Shown one piece after another: positions 1-9,236 of a DNA stretch of 64,000 bases. The notes under the pieces are model-generated. The model saw only the letters and a program-made list of their open reading frames with translations. It did no database searches and was not told where the DNA came from. The stretch is from Microbacterium sp. SS28 (GTDB taxonomy: Bacteria; Actinomycetota; Actinomycetes; Actinomycetales; Microbacteriaceae), in contig NZ_JAKWJP010000002.1 of the NCBI RefSeq assembly GCF_022761035.1, positions 1 through 64,000 of the forward strand, in the 5' to 3' direction. Numbering within the stretch: position 1 is the first letter of the stretch; the number at the start of each line of letters is the position of its first letter. Position numbers and translations under genes: made by a program.

Positions 1-1
1 G

Positions 2-142
2 GCGACCGTCGACGGGTACGCGAACCCGCGCCGCGGATGGGAGCGCCTGTACGTCGACCACGTCCTGCAGGCCGACCAGGGCGCCGACCTCGACTTCCTC
101 GTCGGATCGACCGGATCGAAGGTCTCCCGTGAGTCGCACTGA
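2..142 (+). CDS. C-terminal end of an unidentified protein (5' truncated)
   Basis: An open frame enters from the left edge and ends in TGA; about 46 residues are visible. They include a segment GWERLYVDHVLQADQG and a terminus SKVSRESH. Codon use is typical of the genome, so the fragment looks real. I do not recognise the family. The dehydrogenase gene 75 bases downstream on the same strand suggests a shared role in sugar or polyol metabolism, but that is only inference from position. Confidence 0.5.
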   Translation, partial: ATVDGYANPRRGWERLYVDHVLQADQGADLDFLVGSTGSKVSRESH

Positions 143-217
143 GTACGGCGTCGCGCGCCGCGCGACGCCGGCGACGGGTCTGCCTGCGCATCTGTCGGCG
201 CGGTCGGGTGTCGGCGG

Positions 218-1225
218 ATGAGGGCGCTCGTCATCACGGCGCCCGGTCGAGCCGAGGTGCAGGAGGTTGCGGCACCCACCGCGAGCGCGGGTGAGGTCGT
301 GGTCGACGTGCAGCGCGCCGGGATCTGCGGGACCGACATCGAGTTCTTCACGGGCGAGATGCAGTACCTGCACTCGGGGCACGCGGCCTTCCCGATGCGC
401 ATCGGACACGAGTGGATGGGCACCGTTTCCGCCGTCGGCGAGGGCGTCGACGGAGGGTGGCTCGGCACACGCGTCACGGGCGACACCATGCTCGGCTGCG
501 GGCAGTGCCGCCGATGCCTCGCCGGCCGGCAGCACGTGTGCGCGTTCCGCACCGAGCTCGGCATCCGCGGCGGCCGCCCGGGCGCCCTGGCGGAGCAGGT
601 CGCCGTCCCCGCGACGTCGCTGCACCGGCTCCCCGACGCGGTCGATGACGCGGCCGGGGCGATGGTCGAGCCCGGAGGCAATGCGCGCAGAGCTGTCGAT
701 GCCGCGGAGCTGTCGCCGGGCGACCGCGTGCTGGTGCTCGGACCCGGCACGATCGGGCTACTGTGCGCGCTGTTCGCGCGCGCCGTGGGCGCCGAGGTGC
801 ACCTCGTCGGACGCAGCGCCCGCTCGCTCGCGTTCGGTCGAGAACTCGGATTCTCAGACGGCTGGACCGAGGACGAGCTGCCCGAGCTGCCCTGGGACGC
901 CGTCATCGAGGCCTCGCACGCCCCGCACCTGCCGGCCAAGGCGGCGCATCTCGTCGAGCCGGGCGGACGCGTCGTGTACATCGGGCTCTCGGGCACGCCG
1001 AGCCTGCTCGACACGCGAGACCTCGTCCTCGCCGACGTCACGGCGGTCGGCATCCTCTCCGCCTCGCCGGGTCTTGCGGGAGCGATCGATGCGTACGCGA
1101 GCGGGTCGGTCGATCCGCGGCCGCTCGTCGCGGCGACCGTCGATCTCGCTCAGCTGCCGGCGATCCTGGCGGGCGAGCGCCCTCCGGGAGCAGGCCCGGG
1201 GCCGAAGTTCCACGTCGCGATCTGA
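218..1225 (+). CDS. zinc-dependent medium-chain alcohol dehydrogenase
   Basis: NAD(P)-dependent oxidation of an alcohol or polyol is expected; the substrate cannot be read from sequence. The N-terminal GroES-like domain has the catalytic zinc ligands Cys37 (in GICGTD) and His64-Glu65 (GHE). The structural zinc loop has Cys94, Cys97, Cys100 and Cys108. The Rossmann domain starts near residue 171 with VLVLGPGTIG. The length (335 aa) fits the sorbitol/threonine dehydrogenase branch. The ATG has no strong Shine-Dalgarno, and the gene may be translated from a transcript shared with the truncated upstream gene. It ends just before the palindrome that precedes the carboxylase genes. Confidence 0.85.
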   Translation: MRALVITAPGRAEVQEVAAPTASAGEVVVDVQRAGICGTDIEFFTGEMQYLHSGHAAFPMRIGHEWMGTVSAVGEGVDGGWLGTRVTGDTMLGCGQCRRCLAGRQHVCAFRTELGIRGGRPGALAEQVAVPATSLHRLPDAVDDAAGAMVEPGGNARRAVDAAELSPGDRVLVLGPGTIGLLCALFARAVGAEVHLVGRSARSLAFGRELGFSDGWTEDELPELPWDAVIEASHAPHLPAKAAHLVEPGGRVVYIGLSGTPSLLDTRDLVLADVTAVGILSASPGLAGAIDAYASGSVDPRPLVAATVDLAQLPAILAGERPPGAGPGPKFHVAI

Positions 1226-1260
1226 GCGCCCTCGACTTTCGGCCGCGATCGGGCTAGTCT

Positions 1261-1292
1261 CAATCTCGGTTAATAGTCAATAACCGAGATTG
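1261..1292. promoter_or_regulatory. perfect inverted repeat, probable operator of the carboxylase genes
   Basis: Arms CAATCTCGGTTA (1261-1272) and TAACCGAGATTG (1281-1292) are exact reverse complements around the 8-base spacer ATAGTCAA. The element is AT-rich against a GC-rich background and sits 33 bases before the ATG of the carboxylase beta subunit. Position and symmetry suggest a dimeric repressor, for example of the TetR family, as is known for branched-chain acyl-CoA catabolic operons in actinobacteria. No regulator gene is adjacent. The hairpin alternative is less likely, because there is no T-run and it precedes a gene rather than following one. Confidence 0.6.
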
Positions 1293-1325
1293 CGGCCGCG
1301 GCGTGGCGGCGCAGAAGGAGCGGCG

Positions 1326-2885
1326 ATGCCCACGGCGACCTACCGCGACCTCGTGCACGAACTGCGCGCGCGTCGCGCGCAGGCGGCGCTCGGCGGTCCC
1401 GAGAAGGCGCGGACGCGGCACACCGAGCGGGGAAAGCTGCTCGCGCGTGATCGCATCGACGCGCTGCTCGACCGTGGGAGCCCGTTCCTCGAGCTCGCTC
1501 CGCTCGCAGGCTGGGAGCTGTACGGCGGCGATTGCCCGGCGGGCGGCGTCGTCGCGGGCATCGGGCTCATCCACGGGCGGCACGTCATGGTCGTCGCGAA
1601 CGACGCGACGGTCAAGGGCGGAACGTACTACCCGATCACGGTCAAGAAGCATCTGCGGGCGCAGGAGGTCGCGGCGGAGAACCGCCTCCCGTGCATCTAC
1701 CTCGTCGACTCGGGTGGCGCGTTCTTGCCCATGCAGGACGAGGTCTTCCCCGACCGCGACCACTTCGGCCGCATCTTCTACAACCAGGCGCGGATGTCGC
1801 GCGACGGCATCCCTCAGATCGCCGCCGTCCTCGGCTCGTCGACGGCGGGTGGCGCGTATGTGCCGGCGATGAGCGATGAGACGGTCATCGTGCGCAACCA
1901 GGGCACGATCTTCCTCGGCGGCCCCCCGCTTGTGAAGGCAGCGACGGGAGAGGTCGTGACGGCCGAGGACCTCGGCGGCGGCGTCGTGCACACGCGGGTG
2001 TCGGGTGTGACCGACCACCTCGCCGAGAACGACGAGCACGCGCTGCAGATCGTCCGCGACATCGTCGCGACGCTCGCCCCATCGCCCGCGCTCCCGCACC
2101 CCGCCGAGGCCGTGGTCGCGCCGGCTCGGGCTCCCGAAGACCTCGTCGACGTCGTCCCGGTCGAGCTCACGACGCCCTACGACGCGCGGGTCATCATCGA
2201 GAGCGTCATCGACGACGGCTCGTTCCACGAGTTCAAGCGCGAGTGGGGCGAGACGCTCGTGACGGGGTTCGCGCGACTGCACGGTCACCGCGTGGGCATC
2301 CTCGCGAACAACGGCGTTCTCTTCGCCGAGTCGGCGCTCAAGGGAGCGCACTTCATCGAACTGTGCGATCAGCGCGGCATCCCGCTGATCTTCCTGCAGA
2401 ACATCACGGGCTTCATGGTCGGTCGCGAATACGAGTCGGGCGGCATCGCGAAGCACGGCGCCAAGATGGTCAATGCCGTCGCGTGCGCGTCCGTGCCCAA
2501 GCTCACGGTCGTCGTGGGCGGCTCGTTCGGCGCGGGCACGTACTCGATGTGCGGTCGCGCGTACTCGCCGCGGTTCCTGTGGCTGTGGCCCGGCGCACGG
2601 GTCTCGGTGATGGGCGGCCCGCAGGCGGCATCCGTCCTCTCGACGGTCCGGCGCGACCAGCTCGAGGCCGCGGGCGGCTCGCTGAGCGCCGACGAGCAGG
2701 CGGAGTTCGAGGCCCCCATCCGCGCGCAGTACGACGCGCAGGGCAGCCCGTATTACTCGACGGCCCGCCTGTGGGACGACGGCATCATCGAACCGGGTCA
2801 GACCCGCGACGTTCTCGGACTCGCCCTCGACGTGTGCCTGCGGGCACCCTCCGATGCGCCGGGCTACGGCGTCTTCCGCATGTGA
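1326..2885 (+). CDS. accD1: acyl-CoA carboxylase beta subunit, methylcrotonyl-CoA carboxylase type
   Basis: Carboxyltransferase subunit that moves CO2 from carboxybiotin to an acyl-CoA. It has the two crotonase-like halves of the family. The stretches [27 protein letters not shown] and [18 protein letters not shown] resemble methylcrotonyl-CoA carboxylase beta more than acetyl- or propionyl-CoA carboxylase, which points to leucine degradation. The C-terminal half carries [21 protein letters not shown]. The ATG at 1326 follows AAGGAG (1315-1320); an in-frame TTG 12 codons upstream lies in the palindrome and is rejected. Length 519 aa. The biotin-carrying partner follows on the same strand. Confidence 0.88.
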   Translation: MPTATYRDLVHELRARRAQAALGGPEKARTRHTERGKLLARDRIDALLDRGSPFLELAPLAGWELYGGDCPAGGVVAGIGLIHGRHVMVVANDATVKGGTYYPITVKKHLRAQEVAAENRLPCIYLVDSGGAFLPMQDEVFPDRDHFGRIFYNQARMSRDGIPQIAAVLGSSTAGGAYVPAMSDETVIVRNQGTIFLGGPPLVKAATGEVVTAEDLGGGVVHTRVSGVTDHLAENDEHALQIVRDIVATLAPSPALPHPAEAVVAPARAPEDLVDVVPVELTTPYDARVIIESVIDDGSFHEFKREWGETLVTGFARLHGHRVGILANNGVLFAESALKGAHFIELCDQRGIPLIFLQNITGFMVGREYESGGIAKHGAKMVNAVACASVPKLTVVVGGSFGAGTYSMCGRAYSPRFLWLWPGARVSVMGGPQAASVLSTVRRDQLEAAGGSLSADEQAEFEAPIRAQYDAQGSPYYSTARLWDDGIIEPGQTRDVLGLALDVCLRAPSDAPGYGVFRM

Positions 2886-3037
2886 CGCGATGCACTCTTC
2901 TGGATTCTTTCGTCGCGTTCCCTCGGCCGAGCGGTCCCGGAGCGGGAGCGGTGTTGCAAGCGGCGAGGTGCTGATTTGAGGATTCATCGGACGCCGCCCC
3001 TCGGCCCGGCCTCCTCGGAAAGAACGGAGATCCCCGC

Positions 3038-5047
<2,010 letters not shown>

Positions 5048-5054
5048 GAGAGTC

Positions 5055-5225
5055 TCAGTCCTCGATGACGCTCTGGCGCACGGCGTGACCGTGCGCGCGC
5101 AGGAGCTCGATGTGAGCTTCCTCGAGCGCTCGCTTGGCGTCGAGGAACGCCGCGCGAGCGGCATCGAGCCGCTCGTCGAGGTCAGACGTCGTGGCCGTCG
5201 TGGAATAGCTGTGAGTCCAGGACAT
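5055..5225 (-). CDS. small helical hypothetical protein (56 aa)
   Basis: ATG is preceded by a very good ribosome site (GGAGG, 6 bases before the start). The product is 56 residues: a polar Ser/Thr-rich start (SYSTTATTSDL) and a long amphipathic helix rich in Glu, Arg and Ala (DERLDAARAAFLDAKRALEE) that could form a coiled coil. A candidate promoter reads from the right: TTGGCC (5340-5335), 18-base spacer, TATCGT (5316-5311), all on the minus strand. It runs convergently against the biotin carboxylase gene, ending 8 bases past its stop. I do not recognise a family. Confidence 0.65.
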   Translation of the reverse strand: MSWTHSYSTTATTSDLDERLDAARAAFLDAKRALEEAHIELLRAHGHAVRQSVIED

Positions 5226-5310
5226 GGTTCATCCTCCGATGCGGATCCGCTCCCCCCGGAGCTCCGACCGCGACGTCGCACGTGACGCCGACGGACGGTG
5301 TCGAATTCCG

Positions 5311-5340
5311 ACGATAGGCGACCGTACCCCCTGCGGCCAA
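5311..5340 (-). promoter_or_regulatory. candidate sigma70-type promoter for the small helical protein
   Basis: On the minus strand TTGGCC and TATCGT are separated by 18 bases, about 85 bases upstream of the ATG at 5225. The rest of the 233-base divergent region up to the glycosylase gene shows only TTGACT at 5377-5382 on the plus strand, with no clear matching -10. Confidence 0.35.
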
Positions 5341-5458
5341 TCGACCCGTCATGAAAGGCCGATTTGGGCCGGGGGGTTGACTTCACCCCGTTCGATCTGT
5401 TTTTCGCGCGGGTTCTCTCTCCGGATGAGTGTCGCAGGTCAGTGGCAGGATGACGGGT

Positions 5459-6292
5459 ATGCCCGAGTCGCCCGAAGTGCAGGCGCTCGCCGAGAACCTC
5501 GCGGACCGTCTCGCGGGGCGCGTTCTGGGCGAGGTCGACGTTGTCGAGTTCCGCACCGTCAAGACGCGCACGCGCCCGCCGTCGTCGCTGGCAGACGCCG
5601 CCGTGACAGACGTGCGCCGGCTCGGCAAGCACGTCGACGTCGTCTTCGGCGACGACCACCTGCTCGTGTCCCTGGGGCGTCACGGGTGGATGCGATGGGC
5701 CGGTGAGCCGCTCGCGGCGACTGCCGACGGCGACTCCGCACCGCCGACTCTCGCGGTGTTCGACTTCGGCGATGGTACGACCCTCGAGGCGACGGATGCC
5801 GGCGATTGGGTGAGTCTCGGCCTCTCGGTCGTCGACGACCCCGCCGAGGTGGCCGCGGTCGCCAAGCTCGGCCCCGACCCCGCCGACGCCGACTTCACGC
5901 GAGACGAGTTCGATCGCGCCGTGCGCGGTCGGCGCAAGCAGATCAAGGCGATCCTGCAGGAGCAGGAGTCGCTTTCGGGGATCGGCAACGCCTATTCCGA
6001 CGAGATCCTCCACGCCGCGAAGGTCTCGCCCGTCGCGCATGCCGCGGCGCTCGACACCGACGCCCTCGACCGCGTCTTCGCCTCGACGACCGCGACGGTG
6101 CGCGACGCGATCGCGGCCCGTCGCGGCATCCCGCTGCACGAGCTCAAGGCCGCGAAGGTCGCCGCGATGCGCGTGCACGGCAGGGCCGGCCTTTCGTGCC
6201 CCGTGTGCGGCGACACGATCCGGGATTTCCGCTTCGGGAGCACGACGGCCGAGTACTGCCCGACCTGCCAGACCGGCGGCGCCGAGCTCTGA
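5459..6292 (+). CDS. Fpg/Nei family DNA glycosylase
   Basis: Bifunctional base-excision glycosylase/AP lyase for oxidised bases. The protein starts MPESPEVQAL, giving the catalytic N-terminal proline and the following Glu once Met is removed. A conserved Lys is in RRLGKHVDVVF. The helix-two-turn-helix region is in LSGIGNAYSDEILHAAKVSP. The C-terminal zinc finger has CPVC and CPTC around FRFGSTTAEY. Length 277 aa is normal. An in-frame ATG ten codons upstream would put residues before the catalytic proline and is therefore rejected. Whether it acts on 8-oxoguanine (Fpg) or oxidised pyrimidines (Nei) cannot be decided here. Confidence 0.88.
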   Translation: MPESPEVQALAENLADRLAGRVLGEVDVVEFRTVKTRTRPPSSLADAAVTDVRRLGKHVDVVFGDDHLLVSLGRHGWMRWAGEPLAATADGDSAPPTLAVFDFGDGTTLEATDAGDWVSLGLSVVDDPAEVAAVAKLGPDPADADFTRDEFDRAVRGRRKQIKAILQEQESLSGIGNAYSDEILHAAKVSPVAHAAALDTDALDRVFASTTATVRDAIAARRGIPLHELKAAKVAAMRVHGRAGLSCPVCGDTIRDFRFGSTTAEYCPTCQTGGAEL

Positions 6293-6360
6293 CGGGGTCG
6301 AGCCCTCGTCGCCGCGGCGTGCGGAAGCGTGCGCTCGGCCGCGTCCCTGTCAGGGCCGGT

Positions 6361-6366
6361 TAGGAT
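6361..6366 (+). promoter_or_regulatory. -10 element TAGGAT of a leaderless promoter
   Basis: TAGGAT is followed by six bases and then the ATG of the Cys-rich peptide gene, so transcription would start at or next to the start codon. Confidence 0.5.
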
Positions 6367-6372
6367 CGGGGG

Positions 6373-6492
6373 ATGACGACCTCGAACCTCCCCGCTCCCG
6401 CGCTGCAGACGCTCCCGGTCGGCGAGAACCTCCTCCCGGTGCTCGACTCCGACGCCTCGTGCTGCGGTGGCAGCGCCTGCGGCATCGGCTGA
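6373..6492 (+). CDS. 39-aa peptide with Cys/Gly-rich C-terminus
   Basis: A short frame from ATG to TGA encodes a Pro/Leu-rich N-terminal part (MTTSNLPAPALQTLPV), then LLPVLDSDAS and a tail CCGGSACGIG with three cysteines. No Shine-Dalgarno is present; the TAGGAT hexamer six bases upstream fits leaderless expression as for many other genes here. The two-part build, an acidic stretch followed by a Cys/Gly core, resembles metal-binding mini-proteins and also precursor peptides. No YcaO, radical SAM, lanthipeptide or protease gene lies nearby, so a modified-peptide role is not supported. The convergent neighbour is an AhpD-like thiol protein. I do not recognise a named family. Confidence 0.55.
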   Translation: MTTSNLPAPALQTLPVGENLLPVLDSDASCCGGSACGIG

Positions 6493-6531
6493 CGGGCCTA
6501 TCCAGCCCCGCCTGAAGCGGGTGGGTCGTGT

Positions 6532-6600
6532 GCTCAGCCGCCTACGGCGTGCTGGCTCGCCGGTGCTGAGCCGCACCCGCGTGCGCGGTGCGCGCGGCTC
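6532..6600. terminator. inverted repeats between convergent genes, possible terminator
   Basis: GCTCAGC (6532-6538) pairs with GCTGAGC (6564-6570), and GAGCCGC (6568-6574) pairs with GCGGCTC (6594-6600). They are overlapping alternatives in the 109 bases separating the stops of two convergent genes. No T-run is present. Confidence 0.3.
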
Positions 6601-6601
6601 G

Positions 6602-7183
6602 TCAGAGGTCGCCGACGGGTGACAGCAGCGCCGCGGCGAGCCGAGGGCTGAGGCCCGGAACGTCTTCGACCGGCACCGCGAGCGCGCGGAGCGCCCTGCT
6701 GAAGTGGTTGCGCGCCGCGGCGGCGAGCGTGATGTCGACGATCTGACGGTCGCTGAAGCCGAGGTCGCGCAGCTCCTGCGTGTCTGCGTCGGTCATCGAC
6801 CCGGGGTCTGTCGAGAGGCGCTCGGCGTAGCGCATGACGGCGACGTCGGCATCGCTGAGGTCGGCATCGGTGTAGTCGCGCGCGGCGCGTTCGAGCTGCG
6901 CCTCGTCCATCGCGCCGGCTCTGAGGGCCTTGCGCCCGTGGGCGAGCAGGCAGTGCGGAGACGGGATGGCGCGGGCCGCGCCGAGGGTCGCGAGCTCATA
7001 GGTGCGCACACCGATCGAGGGGACGACGGCGCGGATGAGCGCCTCGAACGCCTCGTGGGCCTCGGGGTTGATGGCCATCGCCTGCGTGTGGCTGAAGACG
7101 AATCCATCAGTGGACAGGTCGCGTTCGTACATCTCGGCGACGTGACCCTCAGCGCCCTCGAGGGGCGGCGGCACGACGATCAT
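6602..7183 (-). CDS. carboxymuconolactone decarboxylase/AhpD-like protein
   Basis: All-helical AhpD-like fold, often linked to peroxide reduction. The family active site is Cys-x-x-Cys-x-x-x-His; here the segment reads SPHCLLAHGRKAL, so the C-terminal Cys and the His are kept, but the first Cys position is Ser. That makes a standard two-cysteine peroxidase cycle doubtful. Start MIVVPPPLEG is set by AAGGAG on the minus strand six bases before the ATG; an upstream in-frame Met adds 16 unlikely residues. Length 193 aa. The end converges on the Cys-rich peptide gene. Confidence 0.75.
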   Translation of the reverse strand: MIVVPPPLEGAEGHVAEMYERDLSTDGFVFSHTQAMAINPEAHEAFEALIRAVVPSIGVRTYELATLGAARAIPSPHCLLAHGRKALRAGAMDEAQLERAARDYTDADLSDADVAVMRYAERLSTDPGSMTDADTQELRDLGFSDRQIVDITLAAAARNHFSRALRALAVPVEDVPGLSPRLAAALLSPVGDL

Positions 7184-7298
7184 GGTCGGCTCCTTCGGAA
7201 CGGGCGGGCACCCGCGTCTGCGAGCCAGCATGGCACCGGGATGCGCCGAGGGGCAGGGCCCGCGCTGTGCGGATGCCCTGCCCCTCGGGTGAGCGTGC

Positions 7299-8816
7299 TC
7301 AGTGGCCGATCGGGGCTCCGTGCGGCTGGTCGGCCGGCTTGCGGATGAAGAAGGCGCCGACGAGCAGCGGCAGCGAGACGATCGCGCCGATGAGGAATGC
7401 GGCCTGCGCCCCTGCTGCGCCGGCCGCAGCCTCGGAAGCGCCGGCCTGCGCCGACGACGCCTCGACGAGCGACATGACCGCGATCATGAGCGCGATGCCC
7501 GCGGCGCCGGCGACCTGCTGAACCGTGCCGACCACCGCCGAGCCGTAGGCGTAGAACTTCGGCTCGAGCGATCCGAGCGAGGCCGTGAAGAGCGGCGTGA
7601 ACGACATCGCGAGCCCGAGCGACAGGATCGTCTGGACGATCGCGATGGTCCAGATCGTCGTCGTCTCGTCGACCGTCGTGAGGTACCAGAGAGCGCCGCT
7701 CGCGATGAAGCTTCCCGGGACGAGCAGGACACGCGTGCCCCAGCGGTCGTAGATGCGGCCGATGAGGGGACCCGTGAAGCCCATGATGAGCGCGCCCGGA
7801 AGCGCCACGAGGCCCGTCTGCAGCGCCGTCACGCCCAGGACGCCCTGCAGGTACAGCGGGACGACGGTGAGCACGCCGAAGAAGGCGACGGACAGGAGGC
7901 CCATCTGGCCGATCGACAGCGAGAAGTTCGCCGAGCGGAAGACGCGCAGGTCGAGCAGCGCGTCGTCGACCTTCTGCAGCTTCAACTGGCGCCACACGAA
8001 CAGGCCGAGCGCGATGACGCCTACCGCGAGCGAGGCGTAGAGGGACACCGTCGAGACGGTGTCGGCAGCGGCATCCGTGCCGGAGGATCCGTGCGCAGCG
8101 CCGCCGATCTGGCTGAGTCCGAAGACGAGGCCACCGAAGCCGAGCGCCGACAGGATGACCGAGAGGACGTCGATGGGCGCGCGGGTCGTCTCACCGAGGT
8201 TGTGGATCCAGCGCGCTCCGATGGCGAGGGCGACGAGGGCGATCGGCAGGACGATGCCGAAGATCCAGCGCCAGCTGAGGGTGTCGAGCAGGAAGCCGGA
8301 CAGCGTCGGCCCGATCGCGGGGGCGAGCGAGATGACGACGCTGACGCGCCCCATCATGCGGCCGCGGGACTGTGCCGGAACGAGCGTCATGAGCGTCGTC
8401 ATGAGCAGGGGCATCATGATCGCGGTGCCCGAGGCCTGCACGACGCGCGCGACCACGAGCATGGGGAACCCGGGCGCGAGCAGCGCGATCAGCGTGCCCA
8501 GCGAGAACAGACTCATCGCCGCGATGTAGACCTGCCGCGTCGTGAACCGTCGCAGGAGGAAGCCCGTGATCGGGATGACGACGGCCATCGTCAGCATGAA
8601 GGCGGTCGTGAGCCACTGCGCCTGAAGCGCCGTGATGCCGAGATCGTCGATGAGGTGCGGGATCGCGACACCCATCGTGGTCTCGTTGAGGATCGCGACG
8701 AAGGCGGCTGCCAGAAGCAGCCAGATGACGCGGCTCTCTTCGGGTCGCAAGCCCGTCGACGAGGTGGCGGCGACGCGCACCGAACCCGTGCCGGGAGTCG
8801 TCTCGATGGCGGCCAT
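7299..8816 (-). CDS. DHA2-family MFS multidrug efflux transporter
   Basis: Proton-driven exporter of the EmrB/QacA type. The protein is 505 aa with about 14 hydrophobic segments. The antiporter motif region is visible as SLAPAIGPTLSGFLLD after GRMMGRV, and the typical sentence WLTTAFMLTMAVVIPITGFL lies near the N-terminus. The ATG is preceded by GAGGAG at suitable spacing. The short upstream region has no adjacent TetR or MarR regulator. The substrate is unknown. Confidence 0.87.
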   Translation of the reverse strand: MAAIETTPGTGSVRVAATSSTGLRPEESRVIWLLLAAAFVAILNETTMGVAIPHLIDDLGITALQAQWLTTAFMLTMAVVIPITGFLLRRFTTRQVYIAAMSLFSLGTLIALLAPGFPMLVVARVVQASGTAIMMPLLMTTLMTLVPAQSRGRMMGRVSVVISLAPAIGPTLSGFLLDTLSWRWIFGIVLPIALVALAIGARWIHNLGETTRAPIDVLSVILSALGFGGLVFGLSQIGGAAHGSSGTDAAADTVSTVSLYASLAVGVIALGLFVWRQLKLQKVDDALLDLRVFRSANFSLSIGQMGLLSVAFFGVLTVVPLYLQGVLGVTALQTGLVALPGALIMGFTGPLIGRIYDRWGTRVLLVPGSFIASGALWYLTTVDETTTIWTIAIVQTILSLGLAMSFTPLFTASLGSLEPKFYAYGSAVVGTVQQVAGAAGIALMIAVMSLVEASSAQAGASEAAAGAAGAQAAFLIGAIVSLPLLVGAFFIRKPADQPHGAPIGH

Positions 8817-8918
8817 GGTCGTCTCCTCGAGTACAGGGCGGGGTAGGCGACCACCGATGGTGGCGCACTTCCCAAGATAACGGCTGCCTCCGACACGGCA
8901 TTCCCCGAGGAGCCGATT

Positions 8919-8947
8919 CGGGATGCCGCGGCCGCCGCGGCATCCCG
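8919..8947. terminator. 13-bp perfect hairpin after the small acidic protein gene
   Basis: CGGGATGCCGCGG (8919-8931) and CCGCGGCATCCCG (8935-8947) pair perfectly around a 3-base loop. It lies about 35 bases beyond the stop of the leftward gene at 8982. No T-run follows; GC-rich actinobacterial terminators often lack one. The stem contains the recurrent GGATGCC heptamer on both arms. Confidence 0.5.
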
Positions 8948-8981
8948 TGACAGGTGCGGCGCCGTGCGCCGCGGGTCGGGC

Positions 8982-9188
8982 TCAGACCTCGGTGGACTCC
9001 GCGTCGGCCTGCTCGTCCCAGTTCTCGTACCCGATCGAATCCGTGCGCTCGGGCTCGGGCTCGTTCTCCGCGAGGACCGCGGGAGCCGGCTCGATCAGGT
9101 CCTCCGTCGGGGTCTGCTGGAGCTCGTCGATGTCCTTGCGCAGCGCGTCCAGATCGGGGCCTGCGGGCTGATCGGGGAGTGAGGTCAT
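8982..9188 (-). CDS. small acidic hypothetical protein (68 aa)
   Basis: A highly acidic, Pro/Glu-rich protein without hydrophobic segment (DALRKDIDELQQTP, NEPEPERTDSIGYENWDEQ), probably mostly disordered with one short helix. The ATG stands six bases behind TAGAGT on the minus strand, a leaderless arrangement, and is divergent from the ABC exporter. No family recognised. The clear start signal and downstream hairpin support a real gene. Confidence 0.6.
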   Translation of the reverse strand: MTSLPDQPAGPDLDALRKDIDELQQTPTEDLIEPAPAVLAENEPEPERTDSIGYENWDEQADAESTEV

Positions 9189-9194
9189 GGCGTC

Positions 9195-9200
9195 ACTCTA
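9195..9200 (-). promoter_or_regulatory. -10 element TAGAGT (leaderless, small acidic protein)
   Basis: On the minus strand TAGAGT, six bases, then ATG at 9188. It lies back to back with the -10 of the ABC exporter 24 bases away. Confidence 0.5.
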
Positions 9201-9223
9201 GCCCCGGTGTCGCCGGCGCGAAT

Positions 9224-9229
9224 TAGGCT
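9224..9229 (+). promoter_or_regulatory. -10 element TAGGCT (leaderless, ABC exporter)
   Basis: TAGGCT, seven bases, then the ATG at 9237, with no Shine-Dalgarno. Confidence 0.5.
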
Positions 9230-9236
9230 GGCGCGC

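Noticed and set aside
2890..2979. 29-codon open frame between the two carboxylase genes
   Set aside because: No ribosome site, no recognisable features, and a chance frame of this size is expected. The 152-base gap otherwise shows nothing.
6373..6492. Calling the Cys-rich peptide a ribosomally made natural-product precursor
   Set aside because: No YcaO, radical SAM, lanthipeptide synthetase, protease or dedicated exporter gene is adjacent; the ABC exporter 3 kb away has its own leaderless promoter.
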